A stretch of 9,941 nt of DNA from Desulfatitalea sp. UBA4791 (GCA_002402905.1 DHGT01000045.1:7217-17157); one strand, 5' to 3'. Positions 1 to 7,616 are shown, counted from the first letter of the stretch. Notes: a model not told the origin generated them from the letters alone. Made by a program: numbers and translations.

Positions 1-1314
1 TACAAGCCGGAACCCTATGTGATCGCCGATGCCCATATGTATGCCGACGGCCACTACATCGTCTTTTTCAAGGACATGTCCATGCAGATGAGCGGCGTGA
101 CGGCCCAAGAGATCCGCCGTTTCTGGCAAGCACGCGCAAAGGGTGCTGCCGCCGGACCGGTCCCGGCCACACCCAAGCCCGTCCTTTACACCCAGGCCCG
201 GATCCTGGCCTTTGCCGTGGGCCGCCCTTCTGAGGCATTCGGCGACAAGTACCGGGTTTTCGACAGCGAAAGGCGCATCGCCCGCCTGCCCGGCCCGCCT
301 TACTGTTTCATGGACCGGGTCACCGCGGTGGAGCCCGAACCCTGGGTGGTGCGTGCCGACGGCTGGGTCGAAGCCCAGTATGATATGCCGGCCGACGCCT
401 GGTATTTCGGGGCAGACCGCAGCGGTGTCATGCCCTTTTGCGTGCTGCTCGAAATCGCCCTGCAGCCGTGCGGCTGGCTGGCCGCCTACGCCGGATCGGC
501 CCTGAAGAGCCAAAAGGATCTGAAATTCCGCAACCTGGGCGGCCAAGGCACGGTGCATGCCAATCTCCTTCCCGAAGATCAGATCCTGACCATGCGCACC
601 CGCATGACCAAGGTCTCGGAAGCGGCCGACATGATCATCGAGCACTTCGATTTCGAGGTATGGGATGAGCGCGGCAAGGTCTACACGGGCAACACCTATT
701 TCGGCTTTTTCACAGAGCAGGCGCTGGCCCAGCAGGTCGGACTGCGCGAGTCGGTGTTCAAGGCCGATCCCGCCGATATCGCAACGGCCCGGCGACATAG
801 TTTCCCCGATGAACCACCTCTAATCCCCGATGAGGTAGCCGACGGTGTTCGCTACCGGCCCGAGGGGTTGTCCCTGCCCGCCAAGAGCCTGCTCATGATC
901 GATGCCATCGAGGTCTTCAATTCCAACGGCGGCCCCCATGGCCTGGGGTTTGTACGCGGATCCAAGAAGGTCGATCCGTCCGAATGGTTCTTCAAAGCCC
1001 ATTTTTACCAGGACCCGGTCTGCCCCGGCTCTCTGGGTGTGGAATCGTTTCTGCAACTGGTCAAGTTTGCGGCGATGCAGCGCTGGCCCGAACTTAACGA
1101 TAGCCACAGGTTCGAAACACTATGCGGGCAATCCCACGATTGGCAGTACCGCGGCCAGGTGGTACCTGCCAATAAAATGGTGCAGGTGGATGCGGTCATC
1201 ACCCGTATTGAGGAGGGGGACGAACCGGTCGTCATGGCCGACGGCTGGTTGCATGTGGATGGGATTTGCATATATAAGATGAAGGATTTTGGGGTGAGGC
1301 TGGCGAGATTGTAA
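1..1314 (+). CDS. PfaC-like polyunsaturated fatty acid/polyketide synthase, C-terminal FabA-like dehydratase region (5' partial)
   Basis: The frame is open from base 1, so this is the 3' end of a larger gene; a GTG at 19 is only an internal codon. About 437 residues are visible. The first ~35 (around ADGHYIVFFKDMSM) resemble the end of a preceding hot-dog domain. Two FabA-like hot-dog domains follow. One covers about nt 250-720 (PPYCFMDRV, then VMPFCVLLEIALQPCGWLAAY). The other covers about nt 845-1310 (WFFKAHFYQDPVCPGSLGVE). In the second, the FabA catalytic pair is visible as His (1000-1002) and an acidic Glu (1042-1044). The first has Asp at the His position. Tandem domains of this type end PfaC of type I PUFA synthases, where they dehydrate and isomerise beta-hydroxyacyl-ACP intermediates. 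The ketosynthase and chain-length-factor domains expected upstream lie outside the window. A related secondary-lipid synthase or polyketide dehydratase remains possible. It is followed by oleA on the same strand, which suggests it supplies acyl chains to the Ole enzymes. Confidence 0.5.
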   Translation, partial: YKPEPYVIADAHMYADGHYIVFFKDMSMQMSGVTAQEIRRFWQARAKGAAAGPVPATPKPVLYTQARILAFAVGRPSEAFGDKYRVFDSERRIARLPGPPYCFMDRVTAVEPEPWVVRADGWVEAQYDMPADAWYFGADRSGVMPFCVLLEIALQPCGWLAAYAGSALKSQKDLKFRNLGGQGTVHANLLPEDQILTMRTRMTKVSEAADMIIEHFDFEVWDERGKVYTGNTYFGFFTEQALAQQVGLRESVFKADPADIATARRHSFPDEPPLIPDEVADGVRYRPEGLSLPAKSLLMIDAIEVFNSNGGPHGLGFVRGSKKVDPSEWFFKAHFYQDPVCPGSLGVESFLQLVKFAAMQRWPELNDSHRFETLCGQSHDWQYRGQVVPANKMVQVDAVITRIEEGDEPVVMADGWLHVDGICIYKMKDFGVRLARL

Positions 1315-1342
1315 TTGGGGTTGGGGGGCTTTGGTGGTGTGG

Positions 1343-1363
1343 GGGCGGGGTTTATCCCCGCCC
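1343..1363 (+). terminator. GC-rich hairpin between the PfaC-like gene and oleA
   Basis: A perfect 8-bp stem (GGGCGGGG / CCCCGCCC) closes a 5-base loop, 29 bp after the PfaC-like stop codon. The stem is very stable, but the following bases (GTCAATATGAATATT) have no run of T. It is therefore not a canonical intrinsic terminator. It may be a weak terminator, an mRNA processing or stability element, or a boundary that lowers ole expression relative to the synthase. The ~43 bp after it are AT-rich, but no convincing -35/-10 pair was found there. Confidence 0.45.
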
Positions 1364-1406
1364 GTCAATATGAATATTAATTTTATCAAGCTATCGGTAT
1401 TTATTC

Positions 1407-2447
1407 ATGTTTTACAATAAGGTCAGGCTTGCCGGTTTCGGCTATGAACTGGCGCCCAATGTGGTGACCTCCGAGGATTTGGAGCACCGGTTGGCGCCCC
1501 TCTATGAAAAGCTGCATCTACAGCCCGGACAGCTCGAAGCGCTCACCGGCATTGCGGAGCGACGCTTCTGGGATGTAGGTTTTCGGCTTTCCGAAGGGGC
1601 CATCATTGCCGGCCGGAAGGCGTTGGCCGCGGCGCAGGTCAGCCCCCAGCAGGTCGGCATGCTGATCTACGGCGGGGTGTGCCGCGAAAACCTGGAACCG
1701 GCCACGGCCTGTGCGGTGGCCGATGGGTTGGGCGTCGCACCCAACACCCAGATTTACGACGTCTCCAATGCCTGCCTGGGCGTGCTCAACGGCATGGTGC
1801 AGGTGGCCAACGCCATCGAACTGGGCCATATACGGGCCGGCCTGGTGGTCTCCTGCGAAGCGGCCCGCGAGATCGTGGAAAGCACGATCCGGCGCATGCT
1901 CGCCGCGCCGGACATGACCATGTTCAAAGACACCATCGCCACCCTTACCGGCGGATCGGGCGCCGTGGCGGTGGTGCTGAGCGACGCCGACCTGGCGCCG
2001 GAAGGACATCGGCTCTTGGGCGGCGTGGCCCGCAGCGCCACCCAGCACCATCGCCTGTGTACGTGGGGCCCCACCGGCGGTTTTCCCAGCGGCGGGCCGC
2101 TGGTCATGAAGACCGATTCGGTGGGTGTGTTGCAAAACGGCGTCACCCTGGGCATCGAGACCTTTGAGGCCTTTCGGCGGGAACTCTCCCTGCCGCCGAG
2201 CAAACCGGACAAAGTGGTCTGCCATCAGGTGGGGGCCGCACACCAGCGCACCATCCTGGAGGCCTTCGGCATCGACGAATCCAGGGATTTCACCACGTTT
2301 CGCTTTCTGGGCAACATCGGCACCGTGTCGCTGCCCATCACAGCGGCCATCGCGGACGAGCGCCATTTCTTTGAACGAGGCGATCTGGTGGGGTTTTTGG
2401 GGATCGGCAGCGGGTTGAACTGCCTCATGCTGGCAGTGGATTGGTAA
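1407..2447 (+). CDS. oleA: OleA, thiolase-superfamily acyl condensing enzyme (beta-keto acid synthase)
   Basis: A 346-residue protein matching the OleA branch of the KAS III/thiolase fold along its whole length. OleA performs a non-decarboxylative Claisen condensation of two long acyl thioesters to a 2-alkyl-3-keto acid, the first step of head-to-head hydrocarbon synthesis. The nucleophilic Cys is residue 123 in SNACLGVLNG. Glu97 in ENLEPATA matches the OleA glutamate that acts across the dimer. His273 (CHQVGAAH) and Asn303 (LGNIGTVS) complete the active site. The C-terminus has the family ending GIGSGLNC. The LEPATA motif argues for OleA rather than FabH or an HMG-CoA-synthase-like protein. 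The ATG at 1407 fits the usual N-terminus (M-x-F/Y-x-x-V-x-x-AG), yet no Shine-Dalgarno sequence precedes it. oleB follows 16 bp downstream, so the two are very likely co-transcribed. Confidence 0.94.
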   Translation: MFYNKVRLAGFGYELAPNVVTSEDLEHRLAPLYEKLHLQPGQLEALTGIAERRFWDVGFRLSEGAIIAGRKALAAAQVSPQQVGMLIYGGVCRENLEPATACAVADGLGVAPNTQIYDVSNACLGVLNGMVQVANAIELGHIRAGLVVSCEAAREIVESTIRRMLAAPDMTMFKDTIATLTGGSGAVAVVLSDADLAPEGHRLLGGVARSATQHHRLCTWGPTGGFPSGGPLVMKTDSVGVLQNGVTLGIETFEAFRRELSLPPSKPDKVVCHQVGAAHQRTILEAFGIDESRDFTTFRFLGNIGTVSLPITAAIADERHFFERGDLVGFLGIGSGLNCLMLAVDW

Positions 2448-2463
2448 CGGCAGGATACTCTCG

Positions 2464-3345
2464 ATGAATCGAAACGATTTCGCGGATCTCTACCCTTTTG
2501 AATCCCATTTCATGCGCATCGACGGGCTGCGCTACCACTACCTGGACGAAGGTCGAGGCGCGCCGTTGCTCATGCTGCACGGCAATCCGACCTGGTCGTT
2601 CTACTTCCGGCGCCTGGTATCGGCCTTCCGGGGCCACTATCGCGTGATCGTGCCCGACCACATGGGCTGCGGACTGTCCGACAAGCCGGACGAGACCCGG
2701 TACGACTTCAGGCTGCAAAGCCGCATCGAGGATCTGGATGCGCTGATGACCCGCCTGGCCCCGGATCAAAAGCTCACCCTCGTGGTCCACGACTGGGGCG
2801 GCATGATTGGCCTGGGTTGGGCCGTGAATCACCTGGAGCGCATCGACCGGCTGATCGTCATGAACACGGCCGGCTTCTTCCCGCCCAATGGCAAGACGCT
2901 CCCGCAACGCTTGCGGCTGCTCCGCACGCCCAATCCCATCACGGATCGGGCCGTGCTGCACCTGAACCTGTTCGCCCGCGCCGCGATCCACATGGCCCCC
3001 CGGCGTCGACTCGAACCCAAAGTGCGGGCCGGTTTGCTGGCGCCTTACGACACGCCGCACAACCGCCTGGCCACGCTGAAATTCGTCCAGGATATCCCCC
3101 TGAGCCCCCGGGATCCCAGCGGCCCCATCGTAGCACGGGTCGACGGCCAACTCGAACGCTTGACCCAACGGCCGGTGCTGCTCATCTGGGGGGCGCATGA
3201 CTTTGTGTTCGACCGTGCCTATTTCGACGAATGGCGGCGCCGGGTACCCCACGCCGAAGCCCATTGGCTGACAGAGGCGGGTCACTACCTGCTCGAAGAT
3301 GCGCCGGATACCATCATCGGCCTGATGCAGAAGTTTTTGCGTTAA
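2464..3345 (+). CDS. oleB: OleB, alpha/beta-hydrolase beta-lactone decarboxylase (haloalkane-dehalogenase-like)
   Basis: A 293-residue alpha/beta hydrolase of the haloalkane dehalogenase type. OleB converts the cis-beta-lactone made by OleC into a cis-olefin and CO2. Visible elements, in order: the oxyanion-region motif HGNPTWSFYFRRLV, the strand VIVPDHMGCGLSDKP, and the nucleophile elbow VVHDWGG with Asp110 followed by Trp111, as in dehalogenases. Then come the acidic member in IWGAHDF (Asp246) and the catalytic His274 in AGHYLLED. By sequence alone it would be annotated as a haloalkane dehalogenase. Its place between oleA and oleC identifies it as OleB. The start is supported by an AGGA at 2452-2455, eight bases before the ATG. 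It is a separate gene here, not fused to OleC as in some actinobacteria. Confidence 0.91.
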   Translation: MNRNDFADLYPFESHFMRIDGLRYHYLDEGRGAPLLMLHGNPTWSFYFRRLVSAFRGHYRVIVPDHMGCGLSDKPDETRYDFRLQSRIEDLDALMTRLAPDQKLTLVVHDWGGMIGLGWAVNHLERIDRLIVMNTAGFFPPNGKTLPQRLRLLRTPNPITDRAVLHLNLFARAAIHMAPRRRLEPKVRAGLLAPYDTPHNRLATLKFVQDIPLSPRDPSGPIVARVDGQLERLTQRPVLLIWGAHDFVFDRAYFDEWRRRVPHAEAHWLTEAGHYLLEDAPDTIIGLMQKFLR

Positions 3346-3399
3346 AACCCCCAAAGGCGAGGGTAAAACCCCCCCGACGAACTTTAGACGAACAGATAA

Positions 3400-5094
3400 A
3401 TGGACGACATCAAGGAAAATCCCGACCTCAAGCGATCTGAAGCCGATCCCCAAACCGTGAATGTGGCCCTGTATCTGAAAACCATGGCCCGCATTCAGCC
3501 CTACCGGCGGGCGGTGGTCTATCCGGCATCGCGCGATTACAACGGCCGGGTGGCTTACAGCCATCTCACCTTCCGGCAGCTCGACCGCGAGTCGGACTGC
3601 TTTGCCCACGGCCTGGAGGCGGCCGGCATCCGGCGGGGCACGCGCACCATCCTCATGGTACGGCCAAGCCTGGAGCTGTTTGCCATCATTTACGCCATGC
3701 TCAAGGTGGGGGCCGTCTTCGTGATGGTCGATCCCGGCATGGGGGTACAACGCATGCTGGCCTGCCTGAAGGAGAGCCGGGCCGAGGCCCTCATCGGCAT
3801 ACCCCCGGCCCATGTCCTGAGAACCCTGCAACCCAAATATTTCAAAGGCATCCGAAAAGTGGTGACCATCGGCCGCCGCTGGTTCTGGGGTGGTTTGACC
3901 TTGAAGGATATCCGCCAGTTGCCGTGGCAACCGTACACCATCGCCGATACCCGACGGGACGAAACGGCCGCCATCCTCTTTACCACCGGCTCCACGGGTG
4001 CAGCCAAGGGTGCCATCTACACCCACGGCATTTTCGATGCCCAGGTGCGGCTGATCAAGTCCCAGTTCGGCATCTCCCCGGACGAGATCGACTTGCCGAC
4101 CTTCCCCCTTTTCTCTCTGTTCGACGCGGCCCTGGGCATGACCGCTATCATTCCGGACATGGATCCCACCCGGCCGGCCCACGTGAACCCCGACAAAATT
4201 ATCGAGGCCGTGCTCAACCATGGCGTCACCAACATGTTCGCCTCTCCGGCCCTGCTCAACCGGGTGGGGCGTCACGGCCAGGAAAACAACATCAAGCTGC
4301 CTTCACTGAAGCGCATCATCACCTCCGGGGCGCCGGTATCGCCTGACAACCTGGCCCGTTTTACGACCCTGCTGGAGGAGGATGCCGAGATCCACACCGG
4401 GTACGGCGCCACCGAGGCCATGCCGGTTTCGTCGTTCGGAAGCAAGCAGATCCTCGGCGAAACGGCCCGGTTGACCGAACAGGGGTTCGGCATGTGCGTC
4501 GGCCCGCCGATCCAGTCCCTCGCCGTGCAGATCATCAAAATTACGGATACGCCCATCGAATCCTGGTCCGACGAGCTGTTGGTGCCCGACGGCGAAATCG
4601 GTGAAATTGCGGTTTACGGCGATATTGTGACCCAGGGCTATTTCGATCGGCCGTTGGACGACAAGCATTCCAAAATTGAAGACGGCCAGCGCTTCTGGCA
4701 TCGCATGGGCGACCTGGCCTGGAAGGATAAAAAAGGTCGCATCTGGTATTGCGGCCGCAAAGCACACCGGGTGATCACGCCTTACGGTACGTTGTTCACC
4801 ATTCCCTGCGAGGCGATTTTCAACAACCACCCGGCCGTTTTCCGCAGCGCACTGGTGGGCGTGGGACAGGCACCGAGACACCGCGCGGTCATCTGCATCG
4901 AACTCGAGCCCGAACACCGGCATGCCGACCAGCAAGCGATCGTCAAAGAGCTGCAGGAAATGGCCGCGGCCAATCCCCAGACCGAAAAGATCGACACGTT
5001 TCTTTTTCACCCGGGCTTTCCGGTGGATATCCGGCACAATTCCAAGATCTTCCGGGAGAAGCTGGCGGATTGGGCGCGCAACAAGTTGGGTTAA
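3400..5094 (+). CDS. oleC: OleC, AMP-dependent beta-lactone synthetase
   Basis: A 564-residue member of the adenylate-forming superfamily, normal length for OleC. OleC uses ATP to activate the beta-hydroxy acid from OleD and closes it to a cis-3,4-dialkyl beta-lactone. Core motifs are present in order: the phosphate-binding loop FTTGSTGAAKG (residues 194-204), YGATE (335-339), the ATP-ribose Asp438 in MGDLAW, and CGRKAHRV (from 452). The C-terminal catalytic Lys549 sits in RHNSKIFREKL, close to the HN-x-KI motif of known OleC proteins. That motif and the operon context separate it from ordinary fatty acyl-CoA ligases. The 54-bp gap after oleB contains the sequence TAAAACCCCC twice (3343-3352 and 3364-3373). 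No strong Shine-Dalgarno precedes the ATG. oleD starts 13 bp after the stop. Confidence 0.94.
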   Translation: MDDIKENPDLKRSEADPQTVNVALYLKTMARIQPYRRAVVYPASRDYNGRVAYSHLTFRQLDRESDCFAHGLEAAGIRRGTRTILMVRPSLELFAIIYAMLKVGAVFVMVDPGMGVQRMLACLKESRAEALIGIPPAHVLRTLQPKYFKGIRKVVTIGRRWFWGGLTLKDIRQLPWQPYTIADTRRDETAAILFTTGSTGAAKGAIYTHGIFDAQVRLIKSQFGISPDEIDLPTFPLFSLFDAALGMTAIIPDMDPTRPAHVNPDKIIEAVLNHGVTNMFASPALLNRVGRHGQENNIKLPSLKRIITSGAPVSPDNLARFTTLLEEDAEIHTGYGATEAMPVSSFGSKQILGETARLTEQGFGMCVGPPIQSLAVQIIKITDTPIESWSDELLVPDGEIGEIAVYGDIVTQGYFDRPLDDKHSKIEDGQRFWHRMGDLAWKDKKGRIWYCGRKAHRVITPYGTLFTIPCEAIFNNHPAVFRSALVGVGQAPRHRAVICIELEPEHRHADQQAIVKELQEMAAANPQTEKIDTFLFHPGFPVDIRHNSKIFREKLADWARNKLG

Positions 5095-5107
5095 TTACGC
5101 TGAGCGG

Positions 5108-6112
5108 ATGGATATGGATTCGAATCAGACGGTTTTGGTTACTGGCGGGGGCGGATTTCTGGGTCGTGCCATCGTGCGGATGCTCGTTGACCGGGGAGAC
5201 CGGGTGCGCAGCTTCTCGCGGCGGCGATATCCGGAATTGGACCGGCTGGGCGTTTCCCAGCAGAGCGGCGATCTGGGCGATGCAGATGCGGTCCGGCGCG
5301 CCTGCCGGGGCGTGGCGGCAGTCTTTCATGTGGCGGCCAAACCCGGGGTTTGGGGCCCCTACGAGGCTTATTACCAGGCCAATGTCCAAGGGACGCTCAA
5401 CGTCATCGCGGCATCCCGGGCGGAGGGAGTCCAACGCCTAATCTATACCAGTTCGCCCAGCGCGGTCTTCGACGGCCGGGACATGGAAGGGGTGGACGAA
5501 TCGGTGCCCTATCCGACCCACTACGAGGCCCACTATCCCAAGACAAAAGCATTGGCCGAGCAGGCCGTGCTCGATGCGGCCCGGAACGGGTTGCCGGCCA
5601 TCGTTCTGCGGCCCCACCTCATTTGGGGGCCCGGCGACAACCATCTCGCGCCCCGGCTCTTGGCGCGGGCCGCGAGGCTGAGGCGGATCGGATCCGGCGA
5701 CAACAAGGTCGACACCATTTACATCGACAACGCGGCCAAAGCCCATCTGCTGGCCGAGCGGCGATTGGCTCAAAGTCCGGAGCTCTCCGGTCGCATCTAT
5801 TTCATCAGTCAGGATGATCCCATCCCGTTGTGGGAGATGGTCGATCACATTCTGGCCGCCGGTGGATTGCCGCCTGTCAGGAAAAGCATCTCCCCGGCCC
5901 TGGCCCGATTCGCCGGCACGCTGTGCGAGGCCCTGTTTCACCTGTTGCGGATCAAAAGCGAGCCGCCCATGACCCGCTTCGTGGCCAACGAGTTGGCCAC
6001 AGCCCATTGGTTCGACATTTCGGCGGCCAAGCGGGATCTGGGGTATCGGCCGCAGGTGAGCACCGAGGAGGGGTTGCGCCGGCTGGCGGGCTGGTTAAAA
6101 GCGCAAGTTTAG
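5108..6112 (+). CDS. oleD: OleD, NAD(P)-dependent 2-alkyl-3-ketoalkanoic acid reductase
   Basis: A short-chain dehydrogenase of the extended type (3-beta-HSD/epimerase-like), 334 residues from the chosen start. OleD reduces the beta-keto acid made by OleA to the beta-hydroxy acid used by OleC. The N-terminus has the nucleotide-binding glycine motif VTGGGGFLG. Ser residues 115-118 lie in YTSSPSAVF, and the catalytic YxxxK is Tyr143/Lys147 in HYPKTKALAE. RPHLIWGPGDNHL is typical of the family. The open frame extends upstream to 4922, but that part overlaps oleC out of frame and reads as low-complexity Arg/Ser sequence, so it is not coding. ATG 5108 is chosen; ATG 5114, two codons later, is a near-equal alternative. 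It is the last gene of the operon. Its stop is 10 bp before palindromic repeat copy 1. Confidence 0.93.
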   Translation: MDMDSNQTVLVTGGGGFLGRAIVRMLVDRGDRVRSFSRRRYPELDRLGVSQQSGDLGDADAVRRACRGVAAVFHVAAKPGVWGPYEAYYQANVQGTLNVIAASRAEGVQRLIYTSSPSAVFDGRDMEGVDESVPYPTHYEAHYPKTKALAEQAVLDAARNGLPAIVLRPHLIWGPGDNHLAPRLLARAARLRRIGSGDNKVDTIYIDNAAKAHLLAERRLAQSPELSGRIYFISQDDPIPLWEMVDHILAAGGLPPVRKSISPALARFAGTLCEALFHLLRIKSEPPMTRFVANELATAHWFDISAAKRDLGYRPQVSTEEGLRRLAGWLKAQV

Positions 6113-6121
6113 GTTTAGGTA

Positions 6122-6177
6122 GTGCCCGTCCAGAAAAACGCCGATATCGGGCCAATTGGCCATTTGTGGATGGGCAC
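6122..6177. repeat. Palindromic intergenic repeat, copy 1
   Basis: This 56-bp element fills nearly all of the 71-bp gap between the convergent stops of oleD (6112) and the DHH-CBS gene (6184). Its ends are inverted repeats, GTGCCCGTCCA (6122-6132) and TGGATGGGCAC (6167-6177). They match at 10 of 11 positions, and the mismatch becomes a G-U pair in plus-strand RNA. Inside are two adjacent perfect palindromes, CCGATATCGG (6141-6150) and GGCCAATTGGCC (6150-6161), which share one base. A 39-base stretch (6137-6175) is identical to the complement of 9770-9808 in copy 3. It may act as a two-way terminator or mRNA end for both genes, but it has no T-run. The form suggests a REP-like or miniature inverted-repeat element. 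Confidence 0.88.
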
Positions 6178-6183
6178 GGTGTA

Positions 6184-7494
6184 TCAATCGGGTAGCAGGT
6201 CGTAGAAGTAGCACATCACATCCGACCGGGTCACGATGCCGATCAGGCGGCCGTCCTCCACGATGGGCAGCCGGCCGATATCCTGGCGGATCATGATTCT
6301 GGCAGCCTGCAAGGGGCTCACGCCCGGGTGGATGGTCTCCACCGGGTAACGCATGTAGGCTTTTACCGGAGATTTCATCCGGTTTTCTCCCCGCACCTTC
6401 TGAAAGTCGCGACGGGAAATCATTCCCACCAATCGGTCCCCTTCGGTCACGGGCAACCCGGTGCATCCCTTGGAACGCATGATTTTAGCGGCCTCTTCCA
6501 TGGTGGCGGTGGGCTCCACCGTGACCACCGGAAAGGACATCAAATCACTGATTTGCACCGACGCCTGCTGGTTGCCTTCCACCAGGCTGGAAATCATTTC
6601 GATGATGGTATCCGGGTTGACGTGCTTCAACATGGCCGATCCGGCCCCGGGATGTCCGCCGCCGCCCATGCTTCGCATGATGTCGCCGATGTTGAGGCTT
6701 TCCACATCGCTGCGGCCGATCACCATGCATCGTTCGTTGTCCGGCAGGCAAAAAATGCCGAAGGCGGCATCCACGTTCATGATGTCGCGGTACATGTTCA
6801 CCACCAGTGCCAAACCGCTCACATGGCCTTCGATGGGAAGCTTGCTGATGCTGATTCTGTAGCCGTTGATTTTCTGTCGCCGCGCCGACTGGAGCATCTC
6901 GAACAGGATGTCTTTCTGTTTTTCGCCATAGGCCGGGCGAAGAAACTTGCTCAAAATTTTCAAGTCCGCGCCCTGGGTGAGCAGATCACCGGCCGCATGG
7001 GCATCCTCGGCCGTGGTGTTCGTAAATGTGAGGTGCCCGGTATCTTCGTACAATCCGGCCAGGAAAAGGGTGGCCTGGATCGGTGTCAATTCGATCCCCT
7101 TCTCTTTCAGATAGCGCATCATCAGAGTGATGTTGGCGCCTACCGGTTCGATGCACTGCCAATCGGATCGAATCGGTTCGCTCGATGCATGGTGATCCCA
7201 GACCAGGACCTCCAGGTCCTTCATTTTTTGAAGGGCCTTGGCGTTGGGGATCCGGTGCCATTCGGCCGTGTCGACTACGATCAATCGGCTGGCGCCCTCG
7301 ACCGACGGCGCCGGTTTCTCGCTCCACGGGAAAACGTCCTTGTGAAGCGACAGAAACGCCTTCACATTGGGGTTGATGGGTTTGGGGAGCAATGGTGAGG
7401 CGTCGGGATAGAGCAGCAACGCGGCCGTTACCGAAGCCACGCCATCGAAATCGGTGTTTTTGTGGGTCGTGATCAGTGTGGCCATGAAACCCAT
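6184..7494 (-). CDS. DHH/DHHA1 phosphoesterase with two C-terminal CBS domains
   Basis: A 436-residue protein of the RecJ/NrnA-like DHH superfamily, metal-dependent phosphoesterases acting on nucleotide or short-RNA phosphodiesters. All metal-site motifs are visible: THKNTDFDG (Asp15, Asp17), VVDTAEW (Asp75), WDHH (100-102) and YEDTGH (Asp151). The DHHA1 substrate loop GGGGHPGAGS is at 277-286. Two CBS domains follow at about 317-370 and 381-433, probably binding adenine nucleotides and regulating activity. The same DHH-DHHA1-CBS-CBS block forms the N-terminal half of some bacterial tRNA nucleotidyltransferase/poly(A) polymerase proteins. Here the protein stops after the second CBS (YFYDLLPD), with no polymerase domain. 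The substrate is unknown. The start is uncertain: ATG 7494 is listed, but the in-frame ATG at 7485 begins closer to the family's N-terminus, and neither has a clear Shine-Dalgarno. Confidence 0.9.
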   Translation of the reverse strand: MGFMATLITTHKNTDFDGVASVTAALLLYPDASPLLPKPINPNVKAFLSLHKDVFPWSEKPAPSVEGASRLIVVDTAEWHRIPNAKALQKMKDLEVLVWDHHASSEPIRSDWQCIEPVGANITLMMRYLKEKGIELTPIQATLFLAGLYEDTGHLTFTNTTAEDAHAAGDLLTQGADLKILSKFLRPAYGEKQKDILFEMLQSARRQKINGYRISISKLPIEGHVSGLALVVNMYRDIMNVDAAFGIFCLPDNERCMVIGRSDVESLNIGDIMRSMGGGGHPGAGSAMLKHVNPDTIIEMISSLVEGNQQASVQISDLMSFPVVTVEPTATMEEAAKIMRSKGCTGLPVTEGDRLVGMISRRDFQKVRGENRMKSPVKAYMRYPVETIHPGVSPLQAARIMIRQDIGRLPIVEDGRLIGIVTRSDVMCYFYDLLPD

Positions 7495-7578
7495 GAAAGG
7501 AAAATCGGTTAACGGTAAAATACTTTCAACAACGCAAGGCTTACATCGACCGTTGGCGATCAGACTTTAAGAGACCAT

Positions 7579-7602
7579 GATCGATCCATGCGCGTATCGA
7601 TC
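7579..7602. promoter_or_regulatory. Inverted repeat GATCGAT-N10-ATCGATC in the divergent intergenic region
   Basis: Perfect 7-base arms (7579-7585 and 7596-7602) are separated by 10 bases. The centre-to-centre distance is 17 bp, somewhat more than one and a half helical turns. The dyad lies on the DHH-CBS side of the divergent region, where its mRNA leader would be if transcription starts near the 7617-7670 dyad. It could be an operator or a small leader hairpin. The arms are short and GATC-rich, so chance is possible. Confidence 0.3.
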
Positions 7603-7616
7603 CTGCCACATGCCGA

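Noticed and set aside
1364..1406. A possible separate promoter for oleA in the AT-rich spacer.
   Set aside because: The only -10-like hexamer (TATTTA near 1397) would lie about five bases before the ATG, and no -35 box is correctly spaced.
2464..3345. Annotation as a true haloalkane dehalogenase.
   Set aside because: The catalytic residues fit, but the position between oleA and oleC fits OleB, which shares that fold and those residues.
2425..4275. A 616-residue antisense open frame across oleB and oleC.
   Set aside because: It is a GC-rich shadow of two well-supported genes. Its translation is rich in Gly, His, Gln and Arg, with no recognisable domain.
4922..5107. The upstream extension of the oleD frame (62 extra N-terminal codons).
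   Set aside because: It overlaps the 3' end of oleC and translates as Arg/Ser/Pro-rich low-complexity sequence. The dehydrogenase fold starts right after ATG 5108/5114.
6122..6177. A standard rho-independent terminator between the convergent genes.
   Set aside because: The structure is strongly palindromic, but there is no T-run on either strand after the stem. It recurs at two other sites, so it is better described as a repeat element that may also end transcripts.
6328..7398. A 356-residue plus-strand open frame inside the DHH-CBS gene.
   Set aside because: The minus strand carries every DHH, DHHA1 and CBS motif. The plus-strand translation is His/Gly-rich with no known motif.
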